A stretch of 64,000 nt of DNA from Ochotona curzoniae. Lineage: Eukaryota; Chordata; Mammalia; Lagomorpha; Ochotonidae. The stretch lies in the NCBI RefSeq assembly GCF_017591425.1, contig NW_024466512.1, forward strand, positions 20,947,501 through 21,011,500, read 5' to 3'. The notes beneath the pieces are model-generated. The model did no database searches and was not told the DNA's origin. It worked only from the letters and a program-made list of their open reading frames with translations. Positions within the stretch are counted from its first letter, which is position 1. Each line of letters opens with the position of its first letter. The position numbers and the translations under genes were made by a program. Below are positions 1 to 24,765 of this stretch, in pieces.

Positions 1-2
1 CA

Positions 3-6930
<6,928 letters not shown>

Positions 6931-7497
6931 GCTGGGGTGGGTGCACCAGGGGCGGTGCCTGTGGGCGCCTGCATGATGACAAAGTCCTGCCTGAGCCCGG
7001 GCCGGCCTCGGGCCACCTGTGAGGGCCTCCTGGCCCAGGGCCCGACCGCGCCGGACGCGGTGTCCGGGGCAGGGCAGAGCTGGGGCGCGGGCCTCAGGAG
7101 CCAAGGCTTGAGGGGCCCCTCCAAATCTCCTTTTTGTGATAATGTTTTGCACTTTTTCGTACAGGGTGGGTGGGGGTGGGAAGGGCCAGCGCCCCTAAAC
7201 TTTTGATGCTGTTTTTTTTTTTTTTGGTGGGGGAGGCCTGACGAGGGTTCGCTTTCTGTTGAGACCCCTCAATCCTGACACCAGCAGTCTCCTTCCATCC
7301 TGGAGTCTGGTTCAGACAGGGGCCAGGAACTGGGGCGAGGCTGCTTTCCCTTCCCTCCTTCCCAAGGGTCACCCTGTGTGTAGGGTACCCACATAAGGCC
7401 CTGTTCCTGGGTTGGGCAGCCCAGCCTGCTTCCTCTCCATGTGGGCCCTGCCTATTATGTTCTGCCTCCACCCCCATTAAAACTGCTCGGAATTGCT
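6931..7497 (+). other. PSD: PSD 3' UTR
   Basis: GC-rich sequence follows the stop codon, with a T-rich stretch near 7210-7226. It ends shortly after a poly(A) signal ATTAAA at 7476-7481. The end is estimated from that signal. Confidence 0.75.
7476..7481 (+). terminator. PSD: PSD poly(A) signal ATTAAA
   Basis: This is the only good hexamer after the PSD stop codon. Cleavage is expected near 7495-7500. Confidence 0.75.
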
Positions 7498-7609
7498 GGC
7501 TGGGCTGCTACTGCCTCTTGTCTGCAGTGCCTGGCTTAGGGCCCAGGCAAATCACTGATTTTGGGGTTCATGGGTGGAGACCACCAAGACTTGGGTAGGG
7601 AACCCTTCC

Positions 7610-7717
7610 TTTCCCATGAGAATCCTTTATTTGCCCTAACTTAGGCATACAGGCTTGGGGTGTTAAATAAGACTTGGAATGGGGAGCTGTACAGAGGGCT
7701 GGCGTATAGGGGGCAGG
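7610..7717 (-). other. NFKB2: NFKB2 3' UTR
   Basis: A short 3' UTR between the stop codon (7718-7720 on the gene strand) and the expected cleavage point after AATAAA at 7626-7631. The low end is an estimate. Confidence 0.6.
7626..7631 (-). terminator. NFKB2: NFKB2 poly(A) signal AATAAA
   Basis: TTTATT on the + strand reads AATAAA on the gene strand, 87 bp past the NFKB2 stop codon. This gives a short 3' UTR of roughly 110 nt. Confidence 0.8.
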
Positions 7718-14221
<6,504 letters not shown>

Positions 14222-14242
<21 letters not shown>

Positions 14243-14314
14243 GGCTCTGCGGCTAGGCCTGGGTCAGGGTGGCGCCTCCCACCGGGTCTGCTTCCCGGAG
14301 CTGCAGGCGCCCGC
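14222..14314 (-). other. NFKB2: NFKB2 first coding exon with 5' UTR
   Basis: The acceptor CCCCACTTTAG places the exon start at 14314. About 72 nt of 5' UTR precede the ATG at 14240-14242. The coding part is only MEQSYNT, ending in phase 0 at a GTAAGT donor (low end 14222). The human start, as I remember it, is MESCYNP. Confidence 0.75.
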
Positions 14315-14512
14315 CTAAAGTGGGGGTTGGGGGAGTGGCGAGAAGAAAGGGGGGACAGGTCAGGTCGGGGTGGGCAGGAGATGAAAGGGGGGGCGTGGGG
14401 AGACCCAGGCTCGAGCGAGGGTCCGAGCTCCTCCAGCCGCCCGTCCGGGAGTGGCAGGCGAGATCCGGAGCTGGGCTGGGTCGGGGAAGGGGCAGAAAGT
14501 TAGAGCCGCTCA

Positions 14513-14522
14513 GGAAAGTCCC
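14513..14522 (-). promoter_or_regulatory. NFKB2: kappaB site GGGACTTTCC
   Basis: Exact match, on the gene strand, to the classical immunoglobulin-kappa-type NF-kappaB site. Confidence 0.7.
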
Positions 14523-14619
14523 GAAAATACCAGGGGGGCGGCGCCGGAGGGGGAGGGCCTGGAAATGACGCGGCGGCCCCGCCCCCACGGCAGGCGGGGC
14601 GCCCCGGCGCCCCGAGGCA

Positions 14620-14629
14620 GGGAAGTCCC
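14620..14629 (-). promoter_or_regulatory. NFKB2: kappaB site GGGACTTCCC
   Basis: Fits GGGRNWYYCC on the gene strand, about 100 bp from the first intronic site. Confidence 0.6.
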
Positions 14630-14833
14630 GCGGGGCTCGGGGAGCAGGCCCCCTCCCGGCTCCCGGGCCCACTCGGCCCCGAGGGGCTCTCTCCGCTGCG
14701 GAGGCTTGCAGGTCGGGGCCGGCTCCAGCGCCCGCAGCCTGCCCCCTCCCCGCTTCCCCGGTCTGGAGCAACCTTGGGATTTTTTTTTCTGCCGAGAGGG
14801 AGGCCACGGCTGATTCACCCGGGGGCTTTTGGG

Positions 14834-14843
14834 GGGACATTCC
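14834..14843 (+). promoter_or_regulatory. NFKB2: kappaB site GGGACATTCC
   Basis: Fits GGGRNWYYCC on the + strand, in NFKB2 intron 1. Confidence 0.55.
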
Positions 14844-15048
14844 TGCTACCGAAGGTCTCCCTCCTCTCGGAGGAGCATGTAGGCGGAGTGTGTGTGTTGA
14901 GGGGGGGCTGGTCCCAGCGGATACCCCCCCCCCGAGTTCTCCCCCAGGAAGCGATTCTGGGGCCGTGGTGTAAGAGAAGCAAAGGGATCTTTGGGGTCGG
15001 CTAAACCTCTCTGCAGCCGAGAGTTCCCACCTCTCACGGCCGTGCGCT

Positions 15049-15145
15049 CCCCCAGCCCAGTGCTCAGGCCCCAGCGCCTGGGTGCACGGTGTGTGTGTGT
15101 GTGTGTGTGTGCCCCCAGCCCAGTGCTCAGGCCCCAGCGTCTAGG

Positions 15146-15147
<2 letters not shown>
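15049..15147. repeat. 36-bp direct repeat separated by (GT)n
   Basis: A 36-bp segment starting CCCCCAGCCCAGTGCTCAGG occurs at 15049-15084 and again at 15112-15147 with two changes, 63 bp apart. A (GT)n run at 15089-15111 lies between the copies. It is a recent local tandem duplication. Confidence 0.85.

Positions 15148-15223
<76 letters not shown>
15148..15223. repeat. (GA)n-(GT)n composite microsatellite
   Basis: An uninterrupted GA run (about 15149-15195) passes directly into a GT run (about 15196-15223), inside NFKB2 intron 1. Confidence 0.9.
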
Positions 15224-15226
<3 letters not shown>

Positions 15227-15551
15227 TGCGCGCCCGGCGGCCCCAGCCAGTGCCAGCCAGCTGGTCGGTGCGGGCACGGCAGGGCAGCAGGCCGGGACGC
15301 GCTGGGCAGAGCAGTCCCGGAGCCTGTGCGTGCGGGCGCCGGGGCGCAGGGGAGCGCGCCGTGGGGCTGCAGGTGGGCGCACGGCGCGGCGCTGGGGACG
15401 CGTCTCTGCCGCTGTGGCGCACACACTCCGCCAGCCGGGGCGCCAGCTGTTCTCCGAGTCCCGGGGCTCGCTCGCTCACCGGCCCGCACGCCGCCCCGCT
15501 CCTCCGTGTCCTGCACTCTCTCCCCCAGCACTTTGAACCCGGACACTCACC

Positions 15552-15760
15552 GTGACGGCGGCTCCGGTTCCGGCTGCTCTCCGGGTCCGGAGAGGGTCAG
15601 GCGGGTCACGGCGCCTCTCCAAGCCACCCGGCCCCCGGTCGGGAAAGCCCCTTGTCGGCCCCCCGGAGGGGGGAATTCCCGTGACGTTTCCGTGCGTCTC
15701 TCCCCGGGCTCCTTCTCATTGGCTGAAAGTTCAAGCCTGGGCCTGGCACAGCCAACCGGG
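15552..15760 (-). promoter_or_regulatory. NFKB2: NFKB2 upstream promoter and noncoding exon 1
   Basis: On the gene strand a donor (CACG then GTGAGT) sits at 15551/15550, ending a noncoding exon 1. Upstream, in order of increasing distance, are a palindromic kappaB site GGGAATTCCC (15671-15680), a CRE-like TGACGT on the + strand (15682-15687) and a CCAAT box (15718-15722). This is a compact TATA-less CpG promoter. The exact start site is unknown, probably near 15620-15650. Confidence 0.6.
15671..15680. promoter_or_regulatory. NFKB2: Palindromic kappaB site GGGAATTCCC
   Basis: A perfect palindrome, a form preferred by p50 and p52 homodimers. It lies about 120 bp upstream of the noncoding exon 1 donor, next to a CRE-like element and a CCAAT box. 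Confidence 0.7.
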
Positions 15761-15980
15761 AGCGAGGCAGCGCGCCTCGGGGGGCGGGTGGAGGGAAGTT
15801 CGCGGAGGACGCGGGGCGGGCGTGACTGGCCCCTGGGCGCGAGGTGGGACTCGCCGGCCGAGCGCCACCCTCCGCGCCCAGACTCTCGGCGCCAGCCTCT
15901 CCGCGGCCAGGCCGCCTCGCACGGCTGGGAGCCCCAGCCTAGCCCTGCTGCTGCTCGGACTCTTGGCTCCCGCTGAAGCT

Positions 15981-15990
15981 GGGGAACCCC
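15981..15990 (+). promoter_or_regulatory. Possible kappaB site GGGGAACCCC
   Basis: Fits the loose consensus, about 430 bp upstream of the exon 1 donor. A short motif in GC-rich DNA may match by chance. Confidence 0.35.
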
Positions 15991-16639
15991 AGGGGGAAGC
16001 CGACCGGCCCCAGCCCGCGGGTCCCTCTCGCGGAGCCAGGACTCACTGCCGGGAAGTGTTGGGGAAGAGGAAGGAAGTGGTCTTGAGGTCTGTTCCAGGG
16101 CCCCTCCTGTCGGTTCCCGTGGAACTGCAAGGACGCTCAGTACGGGTTCGGGGCCAGGGAGTTCTGCGTGGGGTGAGATCTGAAATGTTAGGATTGAAAA
16201 GAGGTCCTCAGTCTGACTGGATTTCCTCTGACACTGGAGACCATCGCCTCTGCAGTGATACCTACTGCCCCTCGCAGGCAGCGATGTAAGGCAGGAGTGC
16301 ACTCTAGCCCTCTCTCCTGTGCACACGTCGTCATGTGCCAGAGCACGTGTTGGGGGACTTTGCTGTGAGCTCCCAGTAACACTAGTAGGTAAACATTACC
16401 TCTACTTCTGGAGAAATTAAGCAGGAGAGATGAAATAATACACTTAATTACGGACAGAGACAGAACCAACATTCAAACCAAGGTCATGAGACCCACGACA
16501 AAGCTCTTCTGTCCAAATTGATAGAAAATAAAGCTGACTTTCCTATCTTGCTGTGGGCCTTTTGAGAAAGAAGAGTAAGGTGCTGCCAAGCAGTTTACTG
16601 AAGTCAGATGTATTATTTACTCTATGTCCCTTTTAAACA

Positions 16640-16945
16640 ATTATTTTTTTTCCCATTTAGGACAATCCACAAAGAGGAGAAACAAAACTCCTCCATCCAC
16701 TGGTTCACTCCCCAAGTAGCCCCAACAGTTACAACTGAGCCAATCTGAAGCCAGGTACCAGAAGCTCCCTCCAGGTCTCTCATGTGGGAGCAGGGTCCCA
16801 GGGCCTTGGGTAGTCCTTCTCTGCCCTCCCCAGACACAGACAGGGAGGTGGAAGAGAAGTGGAGCAGCTGGGACATGAAATGTCATCCATATAGGGTCCT
16901 AGCACCCAAAGTGGGGAAGATCAGCCAATTGAGCCATTTCCTTGG
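16640..16945 (-). mobile_element. C repeat, diverged
   Basis: Tail remnant near 16640; body CACTGGTTCACTCCCCAAGT and GAGCCAATCTGAAGCCAGG; head degraded near 16900. A younger copy follows immediately. Confidence 0.7.
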
Positions 16946-16963
16946 GCCCGGAAGTCAGATTTT

Positions 16964-17299
16964 GTTGTTGTTGTTGTTAAAGATTTATTTTTTATTATTT
17001 TCATTGGAAAGGCGGATATACAGAGAGGTGAGACAGAGAGGAAGATCTTCCATCTGATGATTCACTTCCCAGGTGGCTGCAGCGGCTGGTGCTGAGCCAG
17101 TCAGAAACCAGGAGCCTCTTCCAGGTCTCCCACACAGGTGCAGGGTCCCAAAGCTTTGGGCCGTCCTCGACTGCTTTCCCAGGCCACAGGCAGGGAACTG
17201 GATGGGAAGCGGGGCTGCCGGGATTAGAACCGGCGCCCATATGGGATCCCGGGCGTGCAAGGCGAGGACCTTAACCACTGCGCCATCGCACCAGGCTCT
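16964..17299 (-). mobile_element. C repeat, young, with 14-bp target duplication
   Basis: A near-consensus copy. Target duplication GGAAGTCAGATTTT at 16950-16963 and 17300-17313. The poly(A) tail has become (AAC)n, seen as GTT repeats at 16964-16979. Confidence 0.92.
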
Positions 17300-19864
17300 G
17301 GAAGTCAGATTTTTTAAAAAGTAATTTTTGAGTGTTGTATTTAAAAACTTTTTTTAAATTTTGTTATTTTAGAGAGAGGAAGGGAAGGAGAGAGAGAAAT
17401 CTCCCCCCCCCCCCCTTTTTAACTTCTAGAGAAATCTCCCATTTTCTAGTTCATTTTTTGCATGCCTGCACTGGTCCAATAGGAGCTGGAATGCCCAGTT
17501 CAGCCCTGGTGCCTGGGGGCCATGCGGGTTTGTGTTTTCTCATGTCCAGTTCCTGAGAGCCCTATACAAAGGTGTCTGTGTGCCTGAAAGCCACTCTGTT
17601 GCTGGTCACGAGTGCCTGTTCTGTCTGCAGTTCATGCTTTCTCCCAGCACGTGCTCAGGAATTCACCTGTTGTGGGTTGTTTGCTTCGGCCTCTTTCCGT
17701 TTTCACAGGTCTCCACTGAACTCTGAGCTCAGCAGGGAGTAGCCTGTGGCCTCCCACCTCAACCTTTTCTTATCAGAGCCTACAGAGAGACCTGTCTAGC
17801 TTTGAGGGGTTCTACACCACAGCTGCATCTTTGGAATAACAGAAGACAGGATAAAGGACAGAGTGGGAGGCTCAGAGTGGCCAGACCTAGGTTTGAGTCC
17901 CAAGTCCCTGACTTCCCGCTGGGTGACATTTCTCAACCGTTCTCGTTCGTAGGACAGAGCGTCTCTGAAAGCTGCCTGAGCAGTGCACATAATGCTGTCA
18001 CATCAGGTGCTCCAGCAATGGCCTTTCTCAGTGGTAGTCCTAGGCTGTCTGCTCCAGCTCCCTTCTGGACTTTCTGAAGCCTGCTGTCCTACAAAGTTCT
18101 AATGGCAAAAAGCATGAGAACCAGCGTTTCCTTCTGGACTTTGCTGGCACTTTGACACTTCTCCCTGGAGCTGTGTGGCTTCCACATTACTGTGCTTTTC
18201 TTTCTTGTTAGTCTGAATGAAGGCCTGAGTTTCTCTTGCAGCTTCTCTTGCCTTCTAAGAGGCAATATTTTCAAAATCATACATGTAAAGGCTGCTTTTT
18301 GAGGATCTTTTTTTTTTTCTTATAGTTTTACCTTGTGCAGAGCTAAGATGGTTTTTCTTTGGGCACATGTCTTGGATAACCCATTGGAGGCAGATCATCA
18401 TTTCAGCCAACTTAGTGAGGCTCAGATCCTGTGCAAAGTGACCCCTGGCAGCACACACTGAGGCTGTATTTCTGGATCATACCGTTAGTTTGAGCAGATA
18501 CAGCAAAAGCAAGAAATGTGGCTGAAGTTTTGTGGGTGGGCTCTAGCAGAGCTGCTGGTGACCCATCGTTTTTCCAGAGCTACAATGAAACCACATGAAA
18601 AAACCGATCTGTCATTATCAATCAAGGGACAGAAAGAGATTTTCAGTGACAGTTTTTCTTTGCTGCCCAGCATGTAGAGGGTTAGTTTGTGAACACTCCA
18701 GCTTCCATGTTTTTGAGATCCACTGAAGGAAGCAGAGTTACCACAGCCCTTTGTTCACTGGATGGTGGCCTTCAGACTTGTTTTCACCAACCATTTTCCC
18801 CAGAAACACATAGAAACTTCTAAGGGGCTCAGACAGGAGAATGGAGACCCCCACAACTGGGGCCAAGGACCTCGTGGCCTCACGTCCAGCTGGCTGTAGA
18901 GTCACACTTCTCTATACTTCCTCATAGCCTGCTGGCTCCCCTTCATTTTCCTTAGAGCAGGGTTGGGTGGGATTTGGGGAAGAAGGGCAGGAGGACACTA
19001 GGCTAGGAGCTTTAGGCCTCACATCATCATTGCCCTTTATTCTCCAAGGTAGCCGTTCCCACTGTGACATCCAAAGGAAGTGGCTCAAGCCCTGACTCAG
19101 TGTGTGAGGTGTCACTGGTGCTAAAGAATCACCCGGCCAGCTGGATGCTACCTCCACCTCTCCCCGCCCTGTGCAGGGTGTTAGTGCCTGAACTCTGAGA
19201 GCCCAGTTGGGGGAACTTCCTCTCTCTTGCATCCCAGAAGGGAAGGCTCCACTGAGGTCGGGGATGGCAAGACATAGATTCTTCCACTGGAAAAGCTGAA
19301 TACACGACATTCTGACTATCCCTCTATGGTGCCTGGATCCCCAGGGGCTGTCCCACCTGCCTATGCACACCTGCACCTGCTCACCAGGCTGCATGGGAGA
19401 GAAGGGGAAGGTCCCTTCACCACACTGCCACAATGGATGGGCGGGCTGGGAGAGGGGAGGGCTGTTCCTCCACAGCTGGGAGGCAGAATGAATGCCCTGC
19501 GCCTGCCAACACAGGCTGCAGCTTCAGGCAAGTGGCTGGGCCCCTTCTGATGGGAAGCTGGTGAACTCAGCTCAGCTTCTGACTTCAGTTTGGCTTCTTC
19601 ACTCTGACCTCAGCAAGGGGTGTCTCCCATGTCTGCTCTGAGCAGTTATGAACAAGTGGAATGCCCAGGCACCTGGAACCCCTCTGATGACAGATGGGGC
19701 ACCACTGTGGCACAGGAAGCACAACAGAGGTGAAGCAGTCCTGACTCAGGCACCAGCTGGGCCAGCTACTGACAAGCTGGCCTTCACTTTGCCTTTGCTC
19801 ACAGAAGGCCCGAGCCCTAGGTAATACAGTGACCCAACCAGTAAGCTCAGGGAGGAAAAGCCAA

Positions 19865-20444
19865 TGATATTGATACCAAGACATTTATTACATCATAAAA
19901 AGTCCATCGTTGTCCCATTTTCCTATATGTACATGCTCCTGCGGGCAGCCCCCCATCAAGCCCACTGGCCCACAATCTACGGTGCTGATCAACTCTCCAA
20001 ACTGACCAACTAATTCATACAGGAGAGGAAGCACCAGAGGAAGATGTTCCAGGGCTGAGGGGCATCGGGTGGCAGAGGGGAACAAAGTGCAGAGTGGTTG
20101 GGCCTGACTCTCAGCACCTGACCATGGGCAGCAGGGCACATAGGCGGGCACTGTAGGGTTGGCACTGGGATGCCTCCCCAGAGATGCAAGCCAGAGAAGG
20201 GCTGCCGGTGGCACTCGTGTGCTCTCTGGTTGAATCCCAAGGACTGGAGAGCAGAGGAGGAAGAAGGTCCTGCAGTTCATCGGGGTCCCAGCAAGGGGGC
20301 TACAGAAATTCTTATTCCCAATCCAAGGGGCAGCGGCAGCAGCTTGGCTTGGGCTCGAAGAGACTGTGGCCTCTGGGACAGCTGGTAGCAGGGCCAGGGA
20401 CAGCCTGGTGGTAAGTTTCTGTCCTGCTGCCTGCAGGGCCTGCC
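19865..20444 (-). other. GBF1: GBF1 3' UTR
   Basis: About 580 nt of last-exon sequence between the stop codon (20445-20447) and the expected cleavage site after AATAAA at 19884-19889. No repeats inside. Confidence 0.75.
19884..19889 (-). terminator. GBF1: GBF1 poly(A) signal AATAAA
   Basis: TTTATT on the + strand. It lies about 560 bp past the GBF1 stop codon, with cleavage expected near 19860-19870. Confidence 0.8.
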
Positions 20445-23400
20445 TTAGTTGACCTCGGAGGTGGAGATGGAGTCTGTGGGGCGGGGAGTGGCCAGCAGGG
20501 GCACCGGAGAGGTGGCTTCAATGAGTGCTGGGTTGAGAATGATGGGCAGAGTCATGGGTGGAACGCCCACTTGCAGTGGGGAAGCCAAGGGCTGCAGAAT
20601 CAGTGGGGACTGAGCCCGTGGCGTCGGCCCCTCAGGGGTAGGGCTCAGCCTGCTGGGGTTGGGGGCCCCTGGTGAGCTGGGTGAGCTGCTGCTGGTTCGG
20701 GGGCCCTCAGGCTTCTCCAGGTCTGTAAGGAGAGCAATGCAGCTGCAATCACAACCCTCCCACTTTTCAGCAGGCACTGGCCTCCGTTCCTCCCAACTCC
20801 TGCCCCAGCCCAGGTGGGATGCTCCCCATGAAGCTCATTCCAGGGTTCAGCTATCTTCTATCTATGCCCACTTGCTTTGTTGTACCCATTATTGGGTTTA
20901 TTCTGGTCAGTTTCTACTAGATTCCTTAAAGGGCAATTTGTATGTATGACCCAGGTCTCTCTGGCCAAACCCAGCCTTGCTCACAGAAACTGGGAGCAAA
21001 TAGAAGTCTCTGGTTGCCACCTCCTCCAGCCTCCCAGCCCCCCAGCCCCCTTGGCAGTTCTGTCAGGGTTCTTGGCTAGCCTGGGCATTCCCTTTAGCTT
21101 TGTGCTTCCTGTACACCCTGGGAGCAATCCAGTCCCAAGAGACTTACCACATGTCCCCAGCTCAGAAGGTGTCTCTGGGGCAGGAGGATGGCTGGGGGTC
21201 CTGGGGTCCCCAGCAGCAGGGGCGAGGTGAGCTGAGATGAGAGGTTTTTGGCTGTGAGGCTCCACGGGCACGGGGTCTGGGGAGGGCAAAGAATTCAGAT
21301 GGCAACTCTTTCCAGCAACTTTTTCCCTGGCCACTCATGCATCTTCCCACCTTCCCAGGGCACAAAGAACTAATGCAGCTTAGGGGACTTGGTGATGAAG
21401 CTGGGCTGAGCCCCCTTACCCTGGATGACGGTCTGCTTAAAGAGCTCATCTCGGAGGTGGGGCAGGAAGCAGTCGATGCGCTCCCAGGTGATCTCCCAGA
21501 GGGCCGAGGGGCTTCCTCCACGGGCATCCGCGCTGTGGAAAATCTCAGCCGTGTCCATCACCAGCAGCATGTTCTTCAGAGATTCAGGGATGGCCTCTGA
21601 CTGCAGTTGGGTGGCAGTGGGACCAGGAGAGGGGGAAAAGCGGCCTGGGTGAGGATGGCAAGAGGGCAAGTGTTCCCAGCCAGCGGCAGAAGTGGCCAAT
21701 GGTGGGACCTACCAGTAAGTCACTGGAGCCTGCATGCATGTACTTGTCCATGAAGTCCAGGATGGTCAGCCAGAGGGCCGCAAAGGTGGACAGTGACAGC
21801 AGTGGAGACAGGTGCTGCAGGAAGACCTATGGCCAGCCAGCCCGTTTCAGCCAAGGGTAACACAGGAGCCTTCTGCACCCCTCTCCAAGGCTGGAAGGCA
21901 AGCCTGCTCTAACCTGTATGAGAATCTCACCATCATAGACTCCTCTGAAAACAAGAATCCTCCCAGATCCCTGGGTCCTGCTCAGTTTCCAAAAATGGGG
22001 GTCCTGAGAGCCTACACTGTATCCTTAAATCCCATCAGAAGCCCTGACTCCTCTCCTTGAGAAAAAGCAGGTGTGGAGAGAGCAAGTGTGTAACTGATGA
22101 GCAGTACCTTGGAGAGCAGTGTGGAGGCCCTCATCCGGGTCTCCTCCATCCCACCAACATCCGCAGGGCTGATGTTCTCCAAGAGCTTGGTCAGGAGAGG
22201 AAACAGCACCTGGTAGAGAGATACTTCCAGTGTCTCTGCGGCAGGGTAAGTCAGAGAGCCAAGGGCACAGGGCAGAAGCCACAGACGGACATGGGAGGCC
22301 CCTTGGGGGGTCTGGTTCTCTTTGTGGAGGATCTGAACTTGAGGACACAGTGGTGAGTCCTACCTTGTTGAAACATGACTCCCACTCCAGGGCATCCAGC
22401 TTTTGCAGATCGTGTACCAGCAGTGCTCGCTGCAAGTAAGTGAGTGCCTGCATCCGCACCTGCCGCCGAGCGTCACAGCACAGGCAGGCGATGCCTGAGA
22501 GCAAGAGCAGTGTCAGGGCCCACCGGACGGCTGGGTCTGGGTGCCCCGAACTGCCGGCTCCAGCTGCACCTCTGCCCCTACCCTGCCTGATCCCCCAGGT
22601 TTACCCTGAAGTAAAGGGCACCAGCAGTGGGCCCAGAGGGTGCGTGAATCAGCTTCAATCTTGTGGCCACTTGTCTGCAGATGGCGCTGCTCCTCTGCCC
22701 ATGAGCTGTAGATAGAAGCTGCCCGCGTGTGCAGGGTGTGCATCAGGTCTAGCAACTGCAATCACAGAAAGGGGCAGATGTGAGTCGGGTTAGGTCTGAT
22801 GGACCCTTCCTCCCACCCCCCTCGCTGTCCCTGAGTCCTCAAAGGGCTCCTAGCTCTATTCAGGCCATGCTGCGCCCTCTTTTCCTTGACTTGACAGGCT
22901 GGTGGCTACAGTCCTGGCCCATCTCTCAGTCAGGTGTTCCTCACTGTAGAAGAGACTTGAGAAAATGTGTGGAAGAAGTATTCAACAGCAGTGAAGGATG
23001 CTGTGAGCAAGCACTTTCAATTCTTCAAAAGCAAAGCAAAACAAAACAACACCCCCCCAACTATTTACATTTATTTGTGAGAGCCACAGAAAGTTCTCCT
23101 ATCTACTGATTCATTCTTCAAATGCTCAAAACAACCAGTGCAGGGCCAGGAAAATGCCAGGAGTCCGGATTTCAACTGGAATCTCCCCTGAGGGTGAGGG
23201 GAGCCCAGGCGCATGGCCTTCTCTTGCCTCCCGAGGGGCGCATTAGCATGAGGCTGGAGCAGCAGCAGAGGTGCCAGGGCCTAAACTGGCACTCTGATGT
23301 TGAGTTGTATAGGTATCCTAAGAGGCAGTCAATGCGACTCCTGTATTTTACTGCTGTTACTTCTTTTTAATTCTATTTCATACTCTCATCTTGTTATTCT

Positions 23401-24765
23401 TTTAAAAAACAGAAAGCCAACCTTGGGCTCAGACATGTTGATGGTTAATGGTGTCTGATCAGATTGAATACCTTTCCATTTTCAACACAGGGTTACTTAA
23501 GGCCACTCATTTTCCATTTATCTGGTGGTGTAAAATCTGCTCACAAAATTGCATCTGCCTAAGTAGCCAAGAATAATTCTGGGAGAAGAGAGAACAAACT
23601 GATGGGCATATGTGCCTCCAGGGAGAACTAGTGGCTGGAGACAAGAAGGTAATGGAACCTGACCGCATTTGCCTCCCTTTCCTCCCTTTGAACTTTACAC
23701 CAAGGACATAAATGACCTACCCTCCAAAAATGAAAACAAAAACCTTTATTTAAAAACCAATTTATGCAGACAAAAAAGACACACAGGTGGACCTGGATAA
23801 AGGGCTTACTATGGAGGTTGTGGTTGAGGGTCCAGGCCCTTCCTGCCAACCCTGGCTTTCCCTGGCCCCACCTGGCCCCACGTCTCAGGTGCAGGGAGGA
23901 GAGAAAGGAAAGGGTGCCGTACTTACGTCCTGACTGACCTGTAAAGACACCGTATGGTAGCTGGCGGGCACGCCTTCATCCTCATCTTCATCGCTATGCC
24001 CACCCCGAGTGGCATGTTGGCTGGAGGCCCGAGGTCTCCGAAGCATTGAGCCCTCCTTGGTTTTCTTCTTAAGGCGGTTTCCTTTGCTGTCGTATTTGTG
24101 ACTCTTGCTCCGTTTTTCCTGGGACTTGCATCCTGAGCACAGCCAGAGCCAGCTCATAATTCCACACTCAGATACCTCGCCTTTTCCCCTTCCTTTCCCA
24201 GACCCACATATTCTCTTGGCTATTCAACTGCTCCTTATTACCTACCGCCATTCAGACTGGCTTCCACAAAGATGCGCAGAGTCTTCACACAGAGTTCAAA
24301 GTTGTCAGGTGTGATGTGGGCAGCGTCACGGACAATGAAGGACAGCGATTCCACACACTTAAGCAAGGACTTGGTGTCGTGTGGCCCCAGATCCAACCCC
24401 ACTGTTAGGCTGTACTGATTAACCAATGGGGAAGGGCCTGGCCGGCTGGGTCCCGAGCCCGGCTTGGAGTTGTCAATGTCGTCCTTCCCCACCTGTTAAG
24501 TACAGAGAGGAACTGGAAAACAAGACTAGAGCTCTAGCTACCCTCAGACTCCCTTTCAGAGGACCAGGAGGGAAGACTCATCCACTGCCCATCCCTTCAC
24601 TCACCACTAACCAACCACTGTTGACTACATCAGCATCTGTGGCTGATCGGTGTATCTTGCCAGGCCGGCCATGGTCAGTGTAGACCTCCGAATCGGAAGT
24701 GTACCCTCTGTCCAGGTTCATGTCATTTTGATGGTAGGATGGGAGCTCGCTGTCAGACTGGGCCC
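20445..24765 (-). other. GBF1: GBF1 linker, HDS3 and proline-rich tail exons
   Basis: Exons 24605-24765 to 23927-24132 form a charged linker. It includes [20 protein letters not shown] and [15 protein letters not shown], a Lys-rich stretch, and the acidic run DEDEDEGVP. Exons 22605-22755 to 21420-21600 encode HDS3 ([79 protein letters not shown]). The last two exons give a Pro/Ser-rich tail ending [11 protein letters not shown]. Confidence 0.88.

Larger units (their letters stand above)
14315..15551 (-). promoter_or_regulatory. NFKB2: NFKB2 intron 1 CpG island
   Basis: A CpG-rich intron between the noncoding first exon and the ATG exon. It carries three consensus kappaB sites (14513-14522, 14620-14629, 14834-14843) and GC boxes, and may contain an alternative transcription start as in human. 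A composite GT/GA microsatellite lies inside it at 15089-15223. Confidence 0.6.
15991..19864. other. Intergenic region between NFKB2 promoter and GBF1 3' end
   Basis: No gene recognised. It holds three C repeat tracts (16640-16945, 16964-17299, and a tail-like remnant near 17340-17480), a possible MIR fragment at 17862-17960 (the motif CAGACCTAGGTTTGAGTCCC resembles MIR), and otherwise apparently unique sequence. Short minus-strand open frames at 18089-18673 have no recognisable homology. Confidence 0.6.

Noticed and set aside
15641..15650. GGGAAAGCCC as a further kappaB site in the NFKB2 promoter
   Set aside because: Position 7 is G, outside the GGGRNWYYCC consensus.
15089..15976. Long + strand open frames and (GT/GA)-encoded dipeptide repeats in the NFKB2 5' region
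   Set aside because: They translate microsatellites and CpG island; no protein features.
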